Assembly (NCBI GenBank): GCA_002314145.1
Contig: DCCG01000002.1
Location: 1 to 64,000, forward strand
Direction of reading: 5' to 3'
DNA: 64,000 bases
Source: Thalassolituus sp. UBA1087
GTDB taxonomy: Bacteria > Pseudomonadota > Gammaproteobacteria > Pseudomonadales > Oceanobacteraceae
Shown: one piece after another, positions 17,113 to 26,441 of the stretch
Layout of the letters: every line of letters begins with the position of its first letter
Position numbering within the stretch: position 1 is the stretch's first letter
Position numbers and translations under genes: made by a program
Notes under the pieces: generated by a model
What the model was told of the DNA's origin: nothing
What the model saw: only the letters and a program-made list of their open reading frames with translations
Databases searched by the model: none

Positions 17113-17765
17113 AGCGTTCCCCGCATTAGAGCATTCCCGGATGCCATCCGATCACAACCCGGCCGCCGTGATCAGATTCCTGACCGGAATCATAAGGCAG
17201 TACTCTGCCCGCCGGGCAGCACTATAACAAGATAACAAGTTCAGTGCCGCCCTTCACCGGCCACTGAGACAGCCAGCAAAACCGTCCGTTCACGGCATCA
17301 CTCCACAGGCTGAATTTCAGGTATGATAGCGCCGCCACTGACAATAACGACCATGAAACAGGCTCGTTTGTGGCGCTCGCCCAGGGTGGCCGGAATGTTG
17401 ATGATACGACAGGGATTGAGTCAGGGTACGGATTGAAATCCACGTGCAATTCAGGGAAATTTATTACACAAATGAGACGATCCGGAAACACTCTCTGCAT
17501 TGAGATACGAATTTTTTGCAGAAAACAAGAGGGTTTGTAAGGATCAAGCGGTGAATTGCCAGGAAATGTCAGACAGAGACGCCCTTTTTATTGTACCGTT
17601 ATCATCAACAATGCATTCCGGGTCCCTGACCTAGTCAGTGAGATAACAAACCGCTATAAATTCTTATTTACAATCAGCAGAATCTTTCCGCCCCGGGGCC
17701 CTGTTGCCTGCTGGTGTGGATGAACTAAATATTAAGCCTAACCGTCACTTTTATATGAGGACATT
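17113..17765. other. long regulatory region before the RND pump
   Basis: This 653-base stretch has no supported gene. Its last 150 bases are AT-rich and hold the likely pump promoter (TATAAA near 17655) and a 13-bp palindrome at 17626-17638. A TATGAT box lies at 17322-17327. A 27-codon open frame at 17353-17436 has no ribosome site and is not called. No TetR-type repressor gene, usual beside such pumps, is present. Confidence 0.55.
17626..17638. promoter_or_regulatory. palindrome before the RND operon
   Basis: CTGAC CTA GTCAG is a perfect 5-bp inverted repeat about 130 bases before the adaptor gene, just upstream of a TATAAA box. It could bind a dimeric repressor. The call rests on symmetry and position only. 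Confidence 0.35.
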
Positions 17766-18920
17766 ATGGGAACTCTTTTCTCGACTTTCCGTCTCCGGCA
17801 TATCGCCGTAGTCAGCGCATTACTTACGGTATTAGCCGGCTGCAGCGAGCAGGAAGCCGGTGGCGCCCAGGGCGCACAGTCTCAGCCGCCTGCCGTGGGT
17901 TATATCACCGTCAGCAGCCAACGACTGGAACTGACCGATACCCTCCCCGGGCGTGTATCTGCCTATCGCACGGCGGAAATCCGTCCTCAGGTTAACGGTA
18001 TCATTCTTGAGCGTTTCTTCGATGAAGGTGCACACGTTAACGAAGGTGACAAGCTGTATCAGATCGATCCGACGCTGTACAAAGCCAACGTTGAAAGTGC
18101 CAAAGCTCAGCTTGCCGTTGCCAAAGCCAATGCCTACGCCGCGAACCTGACCGCTAAACGCTATAAAGAACTGGCGACCAAGTCCGCCATCAGTGATCAG
18201 GAAGTGGATGATTCTGAAGCTAATGCCAAGCAGGCTGACGCTCAGGTAAAAGCAGCCGAAGCGGCGCTGCGCACAGCTCAGGTAAACCTCAGCTACACTG
18301 AAATCACCGCGCCTATTTCCGGCATTATCGGTCGTTCCACCATCACTGAAGGTGCCCTGGTATCCGCGCAGCAGGCAAACCCGCTGACGGTTATCCGCCA
18401 ACTGCAACCTACTTATGTGGATATCAAACGTCCGGCAGCCTCTCTGATCCGCATGAAAAACCCGGACCTGTCGCGTGATGTGACCGTTGAACTGGACGAT
18501 GGCACCCCTTATGGCGAAACAGGACAGCTTAAGTTTGCCGACGTCAGTGTGGATGAAGGCACCGGCAGTGTTAACGTACGGGTTCTGTTTGAGAACAAAG
18601 ACAACACCCTGCTGCCCGGCATGTTTGTCCGTGCTCAGGTTCCCAGCGCTCTGATTGAAGATGCCATTCTTGCTCCTCAGGCCGCCGTCATTCGTCAGCC
18701 TACCGGTGAAACCGTGGTGTATCTGGTGGGTGAAGACAATCAGCTGCAGGTCCATAACGTCAAAGTGACCCGTGCAATCGGCGATAAATGGCTGGTGCAA
18801 TCCGGTCTGCAGGAAGGCGATCGTGTCATTATCAGTGGTCTGCAACAGGTGCAGATGGCGCAGCGCATGTCGCCACCGGGTACCCCTCTGACTGTTAATC
18901 CAGAAGAAGCCAAACGTTAA
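17766..18920 (+). CDS. RND efflux periplasmic adaptor, AcrA/MexA-like
   Basis: A membrane-fusion protein that links an inner-membrane RND pump to an outer-membrane channel. The signal peptide ends in a lipobox (LAGC, Cys about residue 26), so it is a lipoprotein. The lipoyl halves (EIRPQVNGIILERFF and TEITAPISGIIGRS) flank an alpha-hairpin at about 95-170. The beta-barrel and membrane-proximal domains follow. Length 384 is typical. GAGG precedes the ATG. It lies 15 bases before the pump gene. Confidence 0.93.
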   Translation: MGTLFSTFRLRHIAVVSALLTVLAGCSEQEAGGAQGAQSQPPAVGYITVSSQRLELTDTLPGRVSAYRTAEIRPQVNGIILERFFDEGAHVNEGDKLYQIDPTLYKANVESAKAQLAVAKANAYAANLTAKRYKELATKSAISDQEVDDSEANAKQADAQVKAAEAALRTAQVNLSYTEITAPISGIIGRSTITEGALVSAQQANPLTVIRQLQPTYVDIKRPAASLIRMKNPDLSRDVTVELDDGTPYGETGQLKFADVSVDEGTGSVNVRVLFENKDNTLLPGMFVRAQVPSALIEDAILAPQAAVIRQPTGETVVYLVGEDNQLQVHNVKVTRAIGDKWLVQSGLQEGDRVIISGLQQVQMAQRMSPPGTPLTVNPEEAKR

Positions 18921-18935
18921 GGAGTACCCTGAACC

Positions 18936-21900
18936 ATGGCTAAGTTTTTTATCGACAGGCCCGTATTTGCCTGGGTGATCGCTATCCTGATCATGCTGGC
19001 CGGGGCAATGTCTGTGCTGAATCTGCCGATTCAGCAGTATCCGACCATCGCACCGCCTTCTGTGCGTATTGTGGCCCAGTACCCGGGTGCTGCCGCTGAT
19101 ACGCTTGAAGAAAGTGTGACTCAGATTATCGAACAGAACATGACCGGGCTGGATAACCTGCTGTACATGGAATCCACCAGCAGCAGTGCCGGCCGTGCCA
19201 CGACTACTCTGACCTTTGCTCCGGGCACCAACCCGGACATCGCTCAGGTGCAGGTGCAGAACAAACTGCAGCTGGCTGAAGCCCTGCTGCCCCAGGCAGT
19301 TACCCAACAGGGTGTCAGTGTGACCAAAGCGTCCACCTCCTTCCTGATGGTGGTCGGTCTGATTTCCAAAACCGGAAAGATGGACCGTGCCGATATTGCC
19401 GATTACGCCAACAGTTACATTAAAGATCCGCTGTCGCGGACGTCCGGCGTCGGTGAACTGCGCGTCTTTGGTTCCCAGTACGCCATGCGTATCTGGCTGC
19501 AACCGGAAAAGCTGAATGCTTATAACCTGACACCGGTTGATGTTACCAGCGCCATCCGAGTACAGAACAACCAGTTCCCTGCCGGTCAGCTGGGTGGTAT
19601 GCCAGCGGTTGAAGGCCAGGCGATGAACGCCACTATTATTGCCCAGAGCCGTCTGGAAGCACTGGAAGAATTCGAAAACATTCTGCTGAAAGTGAACACT
19701 GACGGTTCTCAGGTGCGCATCAAGGACATCGCCAAAGTCGAGCTGGGCGCAGAAAACTACTCTGTTATTGGTGAATACAACGGCAAGCCGGCCAGTGGTA
19801 TTGGTATTCAGCTGGCCAGTGGTGCCAACGCGCTGGATACCGCTAACGCCGTCCGGGCAAAAATTGATGAGCTGAAACAGTTCTTCCCGACCGATCTGGA
19901 AGTGGTTTACCCGTACGACACCACCCCGTTCGTACGTATCTCCATTGAAGAAGTGGTACACACCCTGATCGAAGCCGTGGTGCTGGTATTCCTGGTCATG
20001 TACCTGTTCCTGGGTAACTTCCGCGCCACATTGATTCCGACCATCGCCGTACCTGTGGTACTGCTGGGTACTTTCGGTGTGATGGAAGCCTTCGGTTACA
20101 GCATTAACACCCTCACCATGTTCGGTCTGGTGCTGGCCATCGGTCTGCTTGTGGATGACGCCATTGTGGTGGTGGAAAACGTCGAGCGGGTCATGGATGA
20201 AGACGGCCTGCCGCCAAAAGAAGCTACCAAACGTTCGATGGAGCAGATTACTTCCGCACTGGTCGGTATCGCTCTGGTGTTGTCCGCGGTATTTGTTCCT
20301 ATGGCCTTTATGGCCGGTTCAACCGGTGCAATTTACCGGCAGTTCTCGCTGACCATTGTGTCGGCTATGGCGCTGTCGGTACTGGTGGCTCTGATTCTGA
20401 CACCGGCACTGTGTGCGACCATTCTGAAACCTGCCCACAAAGGTGATCTGGAAAACCAGAAAGGTTTCTTTGGCTGGTTCAACCGCTTTTTCCATAAAGC
20501 CACCAATGGCTACGTCAGTTCTGTAGGCGGAACCGTCAGCCGTCCTGTGCGCATGATGCTGGTGTACGTGGGTGTACTGGTGATTCTGGCAGTGCTGTAT
20601 ATGCGTCTGCCCACCTCCTTCCTGCCGGAAGAGGATCAGGGTGTACTCATTACCCTGGTGCAGTTACCGGAAACAGCCACCATGGAACGCACCCAGGACG
20701 TTATGCACAAAATGCAGAAGCACTTCCTCAATGATCCCGGTGTGGAGTCCATCTTCACTGCGTCCGGCTTCAGCTTTGCCGGTATGGGTCAGAACATGGG
20801 TCTGTCGTTCGTGAAACTCAAACACTGGGATGAACGGACAACGCCGGATGTTTCCGTGCAGGCAATTATTGGCCGGGCTTATGGTGCTCTTGCTCAGATC
20901 AAAGAAGCCACTATTTACACCATTAACCCACCACCGATTCCGGAGCTGGGCGTGGCGTCAGGTTTCAACCTGATGCTGCAGGACCGTAATAACCAGGGTC
21001 ACGAAGCCCTGATGCAGGCCCGTAATATGATGCTGGGTATGGCTTCTCAAAATCCACAGCTGTCTCAGGTACGTCCAAACGGCATGCCGGATGCGCCGAT
21101 TTTCCGCATCGACATTGATTTTGAAAAAGTCAGCTCACTGGGCCTGAATATCGCGGATGTGAACAACACCCTGAGTACGGCCTGGGGTGGTTCCTATGTG
21201 AATGACTTCGTCGATCGCGGCCGGGTCAAGCGCGTTTACGTGCAGGCTGATGCGCCAGCCCGTATGCTGCCGGAAGACCTTGAGAAATGGTACGTCCGCA
21301 ATAATCAGGGCGATATGGTACCTTTCACCGCGTTTGCTTCTTCCCACTGGGATTACGGCTCACCTCAGCTGCAACGCTATAACGGTGTGCCGGCGGTGAA
21401 TATTCAGGGCGCTGCAGCCCCCGGCTTCAGTACCGGTGATGCCATGCTGGCGATGGAAGAAATGGCCGCTAAACTGCCACCTGGCTTTGGCCTGGAGTGG
21501 ACGGGTCTGTCTTACCAGGAACGCCAGTCAGGCGACCAGGCACCAATGCTGTATGCCATTTCCCTGCTGGTGGTATTCCTCTGTCTGGCCGCATTGTATG
21601 AAAGCTGGTCAGTGCCTTTCTCTGTGATCCTGGTAGTTCCGCTGGGTATTATGGGTGCACTGATTGCCGCCACCGGACGTGGCCTGAGCAATGACGTTTA
21701 CTTCCAGGTGGGTCTGTTGACGACCATTGGTCTGTCAGCCAAGAACGCCATTCTGATCGTTGAATTCGCCATGGCACTGGTTCATCAGGGCAAAGGTCTG
21801 GTGGAAGCGACCATGGAGGCTGCACGTATGCGTCTGCGTCCTATCATCATGACCTCACTGGCCTTTATTCTGGGTGTGACACCACTGGCACTCAGCACAG

Positions 21901-22058
21901 GGGCCGGCGCCATGAGCCGTCAGGCCATTGGTACCGGGGTTATTGGCGGTATGCTGGCAGCAACCTTCCTGGCCATTTTCTTCGTACCATTATTCTATGT
22001 ACTGGTTATGAAGCTGACCTGGAAAGTACGCGGAAAACCCGCGAATCAGCAGGAATAA
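18936..22058 (+). CDS. RND multidrug efflux pump, AcrB/MexB-like (HAE1)
   Basis: Proton-driven trimeric exporter of hydrophobic and amphiphilic compounds in the inner membrane. At 1040 residues it has the usual two repeats of six membrane helices with large periplasmic loops. The proton-relay aspartates lie in GLLVDDAIVVVENVERVM, and the partner lysine in IGLSAKNAILIVEFA. The N-terminus (MAKFFIDRPVFAWVIAI) is standard for HAE1 pumps. No outer-membrane channel gene follows; a strong terminator does. A shared TolC-like channel from elsewhere is likely. Confidence 0.95.
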   Translation: MAKFFIDRPVFAWVIAILIMLAGAMSVLNLPIQQYPTIAPPSVRIVAQYPGAAADTLEESVTQIIEQNMTGLDNLLYMESTSSSAGRATTTLTFAPGTNPDIAQVQVQNKLQLAEALLPQAVTQQGVSVTKASTSFLMVVGLISKTGKMDRADIADYANSYIKDPLSRTSGVGELRVFGSQYAMRIWLQPEKLNAYNLTPVDVTSAIRVQNNQFPAGQLGGMPAVEGQAMNATIIAQSRLEALEEFENILLKVNTDGSQVRIKDIAKVELGAENYSVIGEYNGKPASGIGIQLASGANALDTANAVRAKIDELKQFFPTDLEVVYPYDTTPFVRISIEEVVHTLIEAVVLVFLVMYLFLGNFRATLIPTIAVPVVLLGTFGVMEAFGYSINTLTMFGLVLAIGLLVDDAIVVVENVERVMDEDGLPPKEATKRSMEQITSALVGIALVLSAVFVPMAFMAGSTGAIYRQFSLTIVSAMALSVLVALILTPALCATILKPAHKGDLENQKGFFGWFNRFFHKATNGYVSSVGGTVSRPVRMMLVYVGVLVILAVLYMRLPTSFLPEEDQGVLITLVQLPETATMERTQDVMHKMQKHFLNDPGVESIFTASGFSFAGMGQNMGLSFVKLKHWDERTTPDVSVQAIIGRAYGALAQIKEATIYTINPPPIPELGVASGFNLMLQDRNNQGHEALMQARNMMLGMASQNPQLSQVRPNGMPDAPIFRIDIDFEKVSSLGLNIADVNNTLSTAWGGSYVNDFVDRGRVKRVYVQADAPARMLPEDLEKWYVRNNQGDMVPFTAFASSHWDYGSPQLQRYNGVPAVNIQGAAAPGFSTGDAMLAMEEMAAKLPPGFGLEWTGLSYQERQSGDQAPMLYAISLLVVFLCLAALYESWSVPFSVILVVPLGIMGALIAATGRGLSNDVYFQVGLLTTIGLSAKNAILIVEFAMALVHQGKGLVEATMEAARMRLRPIIMTSLAFILGVTPLALSTGAGAMSRQAIGTGVIGGMLAATFLAIFFVPLFYVLVMKLTWKVRGKPANQQE

Positions 22059-22069
22059 CTGACCTGTGT

Positions 22070-22097
22070 AAAAACCCGGCTCCGGCCGGGTTTTTTT
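22070..22097 (+). terminator. rho-independent terminator of the RND operon
   Basis: AACCCGGC (22073-22080) pairs with GCCGGGTT (22085-22092) around TCCG and is followed by a run of T residues. It lies 12 bases after the pump stop codon. Confidence 0.92.
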
Positions 22098-22210
22098 ATT
22101 CTTTGTATTTTCCCTGAACGGTTTTTCTCTTCATCGCTTGCATTCTGTGTCCTGTCCGCACTAACCTAGCGCCACTATTATCCAAAACAACAATAAATGG
22201 TAATAAGTCT

Positions 22211-22792
22211 ATGATGCGCTCAATTGTGTTACTCATCCTCCTTTCCTGCTCTTTTCTGGCTAACGCCATTACGATCAAAGACATTGATATCCCGGAAATC
22301 ATACCGGCCCGTCAGGACAACCCTGAAATGCCGATGCGTGGCGCAGCCATCCGCCGGGTGTACGGTTTTGTTGAAAGCTATGTCGGTGTGCTATATGTGG
22401 CAGACCCGACGTTAACCGATGAGCAGATCGTGAATGCCGATGTCGCCCGCCGCATGACGTTTTACGTAACCTCTTCGCGCGTCAGTGCCCGTCGTTTTAC
22501 CAATGCTATTCACGATGGTCTGTCGATCAACATCAGCAAAAAAGAGATGGTGGAACTGGACGACAGCCTGCAACAGCTGACCAACCTGTTTGATCATAAG
22601 TTTGTTGAGGGTACGGTCGGTTATATAGAATGGGTCCCCGAAGCACAGGAAACCCGCATCGCCATCGATGGTGAAGTGCGCGGGGCCGTGAAAGGAAAAA
22701 AACTGAATGATGCCCTGCTGAAAATATGGATCGGTGAGCACCCGGTCAGCGAGCGCTTTAAACAACAGGTACTGGGCCACCGTGACGACTGA
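22211..22792 (+). CDS. periplasmic chalcone isomerase-like protein
   Basis: A 193-residue secreted protein with a signal peptide ending SFLANA at about residue 19. The GAAIRRVYGFVESYVGVLYVADP segment, the SARRFTNAIHDGLSINIS helix and the C-terminal LLKIWIGEHPVSERFKQQVLG match the bacterial chalcone-isomerase-like fold, as in the genes at 5120 and 5910. The closest functional statement possible is fold membership. It is a single gene, with 13 bases separating it from a convergent DUF4124 gene. The ribosome site is weak (AATAAG). Confidence 0.75.
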   Translation: MMRSIVLLILLSCSFLANAITIKDIDIPEIIPARQDNPEMPMRGAAIRRVYGFVESYVGVLYVADPTLTDEQIVNADVARRMTFYVTSSRVSARRFTNAIHDGLSINISKKEMVELDDSLQQLTNLFDHKFVEGTVGYIEWVPEAQETRIAIDGEVRGAVKGKKLNDALLKIWIGEHPVSERFKQQVLGHRDD

Positions 22793-22805
22793 ATTTAAGG
22801 CAGCT

Positions 22806-23252
22806 TCAGTAACAGTAACGCTTGATTCTGGCCTTTAAATTATCTCTGCGCTGCCGTTGCTTCATCAGGGCCGCCAGAGATTCCGCCCTTTTTTTAACCA
22901 GGTTAAAGCGCCGGTAATTATCCCGGGCGTTGCGGCAGTTACGCTGTTTTTTCTCTGCCGCCGCTTGTTCTTTTTCCCGCCGCAAGCGGCGGGCTTTGCG
23001 CTCAGCTTTTACCCGTTTCTCACGCTTCAGATAGTCGGTTCCGGTGCCCTGATAATCTTCATGCTGGGGTTCAAAAGTATTGTCAGGCGATAAGGATTCT
23101 TCGTCGATCACTTCGGTTTCCGGCGCTGCGCCCCCGGCCGGTGGTTTATCACCAAAATGAACCTGTCCGTCAGCGTCTGTCCAGCGATAAACCTCGGCCG
23201 CGCTCAGGCCCGTGAACAGACACAGTGTCAGCAGAACTCCTTTCTGCATCAT
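22806..23252 (-). CDS. DUF4124 domain protein
   Basis: A 148-residue secreted protein of unknown function. After an 18-residue signal peptide, the DUF4124 signature EVYRWTDADGQVHFGDKPP occupies residues 20-38. A spacer with acidic residues leads to a strongly basic helical C-terminus (about 75-148), rich in Lys and Arg, with Cys105 and Cys147. GGAG precedes the ATG. It follows recJ in the same direction after about 20 bases and may be read with it. Confidence 0.8.
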   Translation of the reverse strand: MMQKGVLLTLCLFTGLSAAEVYRWTDADGQVHFGDKPPAGGAAPETEVIDEESLSPDNTFEPQHEDYQGTGTDYLKREKRVKAERKARRLRREKEQAAAEKKQRNCRNARDNYRRFNLVKKRAESLAALMKQRQRRDNLKARIKRYCY

Positions 23253-23272
23253 AAAATTCTCCGCTTTTGCTG

Positions 23273-25036
23273 TTATCCGGTCGGGGTCAGCGCTTTGATC
23301 ATTAGCTGGACGGACTGCCGCCCGCGGAATTCATTCACATCCAGCTGGAAAACAACCTCCGCGTAATCAGCCTGCTGATCCGGCCAGAGCGAAGTATCCA
23401 CGTTAAACCAGATACCATCGAGCGCCTGATCACTGTCTTCTGGCTGCAATACCAGCTTCAGATGGCGTTCGCCAACAATCCGCTGCTGAACCAGACGGAA
23501 GCGGCCACTGAACAGCGGTTCGGGAAAGCCCTGTCCCCAGGGGCCACTCCATTTAAGCTGATGGGCCAGTTGCAGAGTGAAATCCTGTGCTGACAGAGAG
23601 CCATCGGTCTCCAGCCGTTCCTGTAACTGAGTGTCATCCAGGCGCCGGCGACAGACTTCGTCAAACCGTTGTGAAAATTCCTGCAGAGCAGATTCATATA
23701 GCGTCAGGCCGGCAGCCATCGCGTGGCCGCCAAACTTTTTAATCAGCCCCGGGGCACTCTTATCCACTTCGTCGAGCGCGTCGCGCATATGCAGCCCGGG
23801 AATGGAACGGGCAGACCCCTTCAGCAGGCCATCGTCTCCGGCGGCCATGGCAATCACCGGACGGTGAACTTTTTCTTTGATACGTGAGGCCAGAATTCCA
23901 ATCACTCCCTGATGCCAGTCATGCTGGTAGAGACACACTCCCACCGGCCAGTTCTGATCGCTGTCAAAACGACTGAGAAACTTCAGTGCTTCCTCCTGCA
24001 TGCCCTGTTCAATCGTGCGCCGTTCGCGGTTCATATCGTCCAGCGTACGCGCCAGATTCAGTGCCCGTGTGGCATCTCCGGTCAGCAGGCATTCAATGCC
24101 CACTGACATATCGTCCAGACGTCCGGCGGCATTCAGCCGGGGCCCGACAGCAAAGCCAAAATCTGCTGCCACGACCCGGGAGGATTCCCGTCCGGCCACC
24201 TGCAGCAGCGCCAGCACACCGGCACTGGCATGCCCTGCGCGGATGCGGCGCAGCCCCTGCTCTACCAGTATGCGGTTGTTATGATCGAGCGGCACAACGT
24301 CAGCGACGGTGGCCAGGGCGACCAGATCAAGCAGCTGAGCCATATTCGGCGCGGCATCCGGCAGCAGTCCCCGGACTTTCATTTCTGCCCGCAACGCCAG
24401 CATCAGATAAAACACAACGGTGCAGCCACAGGCCGCCTTGGAGGGGAATTCACAGCCGGGCTGGTTCGGATTCACAATGGCAGCGGCCTCCGGTAAGGTG
24501 CTGCCCGGCAGGTGGTGATCCGTCACCAATACCGGAATACCGGCCTGTGCCGCCGCCGCGACGCCGTCAACCGACGCGATACCATTATCCACGGTCATAA
24601 TCAGGTCCGGTTCCATGGTCACCGCCACAGCGACCAGTTCCGGCGACAGGCCGTAGCCAAAATCAAAGCGGTTCGGAACCAGATACTGCACATCGTTCGC
24701 GCCCAGCATATGTAATGCGCGAATGGCCAGTGCCGTACTGGTTGCCCCATCCACATCAAAATCCCCGACCACCAGCAAACGTTTACCAGCTGTCACCACC
24801 GGCAATAAGAGCTCGACCGCAGCGCGGATACCTTTCATCTGCTGATACGGCAGCAACGCCGGTAATCCGAGATCAAGATCCTTCGCGCTGGTGACCCCGC
24901 GTGCGGCGTAAATTCGTTGCAACAGCGGCGGCATATCGGGTAAGTCCCAGTGGGCAGGAAGCTGACGCGGTGTAATAGCAGGCATAGGAACTCGGGCGCT
25001 GGAATAAAAGCGATATGCTAACACGCCGGCGTTCAC
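23273..25036 (-). CDS. recJ: single-stranded-DNA-specific exonuclease RecJ
   Basis: RecJ degrades single-stranded DNA 5' to 3' in recombination and repair. The DHH-family motifs are complete: DFDVDG at residues 92-97, TVDNG at 148-152 and DHH at 173-175; a DHHA1 and OB-type C-terminal part follows. I give the longest frame, a GTG at 25036 that overlaps the stop of the preceding ligase gene. ATG 24985 would start as in E. coli RecJ and give 570 residues, but it has no visible ribosome site. Coupled translation from the ligase gene is likely either way. Confidence 0.93.
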   Translation of the reverse strand: MNAGVLAYRFYSSARVPMPAITPRQLPAHWDLPDMPPLLQRIYAARGVTSAKDLDLGLPALLPYQQMKGIRAAVELLLPVVTAGKRLLVVGDFDVDGATSTALAIRALHMLGANDVQYLVPNRFDFGYGLSPELVAVAVTMEPDLIMTVDNGIASVDGVAAAAQAGIPVLVTDHHLPGSTLPEAAAIVNPNQPGCEFPSKAACGCTVVFYLMLALRAEMKVRGLLPDAAPNMAQLLDLVALATVADVVPLDHNNRILVEQGLRRIRAGHASAGVLALLQVAGRESSRVVAADFGFAVGPRLNAAGRLDDMSVGIECLLTGDATRALNLARTLDDMNRERRTIEQGMQEEALKFLSRFDSDQNWPVGVCLYQHDWHQGVIGILASRIKEKVHRPVIAMAAGDDGLLKGSARSIPGLHMRDALDEVDKSAPGLIKKFGGHAMAAGLTLYESALQEFSQRFDEVCRRRLDDTQLQERLETDGSLSAQDFTLQLAHQLKWSGPWGQGFPEPLFSGRFRLVQQRIVGERHLKLVLQPEDSDQALDGIWFNVDTSLWPDQQADYAEVVFQLDVNEFRGRQSVQLMIKALTPTG

Positions 25037-25884
25037 TCCTCAGGGCGAATACGCAGAAAGCGGGCAAAACGCGGTAAACCGGTTTTTGTCAGACCGTTAT
25101 ATGCAAAAGTAATGCGACTGCCCAGCGCAGGCGGAGACTGACGCTCGGCATCGGAAAAACCACTGCCAATGCGGAATTCCCGCCCATCTTCCATACGCAC
25201 CACCACGGCGCCCATCTGTCCCTGATACTTACCTTCGCCGGGAACGTACCCCACCACAGTCGCTTCATCGTCCTGAGTGATCTTTACCTTCAGAAGATCG
25301 TCACTGCGGCTCAGCTGATAAAGTGAATCAGCCCGCTTCAGCATCAGGCCTTCACCACCAGATGCGGTGACCTGTTGCAACAGCGCTTCCACCTCATCAG
25401 CACTGCTGACAGGGCGCTGACGAACCAGTTGCAGCTGACTGTTAGTGGCTGCATTAACCAGCTTTTTTAACGTCCGGTAACGCTCTGTAAACGGGGCAGC
25501 CATGGCCGGCAGATCAAATACCATAAAACGCATCTGCCGCCAGTCGTCTTCCACCGGTTGTTGCCGGCGCACAACGCCGGAAGCCCAGCTGAAACGTTCA
25601 CGCCCTGCCCATAATTCACCGTCCAGTGGGGTATCCGGAAATCCGTGAGTAAACCATTGCGGTACCTGGATATAGCGGCCACTGCGGGTCCGCAAGCGCG
25701 TTCCATCCCAGTAAGCCCGCACACCATCCAGTTTTTCACTGACCAGATATTGTTCAACATCAATCCCCGGCTGATAAACCTGCGCCAGCATTAATGCCGG
25801 CGCCGCATCGCCTGCGGCTGCATACAGAGATTGGGGAAGTCCCGCTAAAAGCAGGGTTAAAAGAATAATCATCACAATGTCCAT
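25033..25884 (-). CDS. ligE: secreted ATP-dependent DNA ligase, LigE-type
   Basis: A minimal ATP-dependent ligase of the LigE group, which carries a signal peptide and is thought to act in the periplasm. Residues 1-22 are the signal peptide. Lys51 in SEKLDGVRAYWDG is the AMP-accepting lysine. The later motifs DGELW, GEGLMLKRA and LLKVK are in order, followed by an OB domain. The 283-residue length fits minimal ligases. Its stop overlaps the recJ start by four bases. A role in incoming or extracellular DNA is an inference from the family. Confidence 0.88.
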   Translation of the reverse strand: MDIVMIILLTLLLAGLPQSLYAAAGDAAPALMLAQVYQPGIDVEQYLVSEKLDGVRAYWDGTRLRTRSGRYIQVPQWFTHGFPDTPLDGELWAGRERFSWASGVVRRQQPVEDDWRQMRFMVFDLPAMAAPFTERYRTLKKLVNAATNSQLQLVRQRPVSSADEVEALLQQVTASGGEGLMLKRADSLYQLSRSDDLLKVKITQDDEATVVGYVPGEGKYQGQMGAVVVRMEDGREFRIGSGFSDAERQSPPALGSRITFAYNGLTKTGLPRFARFLRIRPEE

Positions 25885-26045
25885 GTGATTTCCTCCATGA
25901 AATCCACCTACAGGAATTAACCCTGATTCAGACTTATTGGCAACCCCGGCATTTTAATTTCAGACTTTCAGGCGATCTCTCTTGACTAAAGAGCACCTGA
26001 ACGGAATCCTAACAGCCTGTTTATTTTTTAATTGATTGGTTATTC

Positions 26046-26441
26046 ATGCGCTGTTATCTGTTGGGTCTTGGCAGCAATATTTCCCCGGACATTAATATCC
26101 CGTCAGCCTGCCGGGCGCTGGACATGCTAGGTGATGTGCTGCAGGTGTCGCCAGCGATTGCCACCACCACAGTCGGTGACACATTCACAGGGCCATTTAT
26201 GAATCAGTTAGTCATACTGCAAACTGAACTGACGGAAATAACCCTGAAAGAAAACCTGCTGGCAATAGAATCACGTCATGGACGAGAGGCCAAAACGCCG
26301 GCCCGCAAAATAAAAGACAGAACCATTGATATTGATATTCTGATGTCAGCCGGCAATGCCGCTGACTGTCTTCATGCCCGCCTGGACGAAAGCTATTACC
26401 GCGAAGTTCAGCAACACTGGCTTCAGGAAGAAAACGTCTGA
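26046..26441 (+). CDS. short HPPK-like pterin pyrophosphokinase
   Basis: Resembles 6-hydroxymethyl-7,8-dihydropterin pyrophosphokinase (FolK), which passes pyrophosphate from ATP to the pterin in folate synthesis. The GLGSNISPDINI opening, a FMNQLV segment and the magnesium-binding IDIDIL (Asp pair near 96 and 98) are present. At 131 residues it lacks the C-terminal 30 or so, including the HYDMKNRGF segment of E. coli FolK. It may be a specialised paralogue. It overlaps convergent folM by 19 bases at the 3' ends. The ribosome site is poor. Confidence 0.7.
   Translation: MRCYLLGLGSNISPDINIPSACRALDMLGDVLQVSPAIATTTVGDTFTGPFMNQLVILQTELTEITLKENLLAIESRHGREAKTPARKIKDRTIDIDILMSAGNAADCLHARLDESYYREVQQHWLQEENV

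Noticed and set aside
17353..17436. 27-codon frame before the RND operon
   Set aside because: No ribosome site before the ATG and no recognisable peptide; the nearby TATGAT box is not enough.
17222..17500. 92-codon minus-strand frame, considered as a remnant repressor
   Set aside because: The translation shows no helix-turn-helix or TetR features and no start signal.
17832..19961. 709-codon open frame on the minus strand
   Set aside because: It is antisense to the adaptor and pump genes, has no family resemblance, and reflects codon bias of the real genes.
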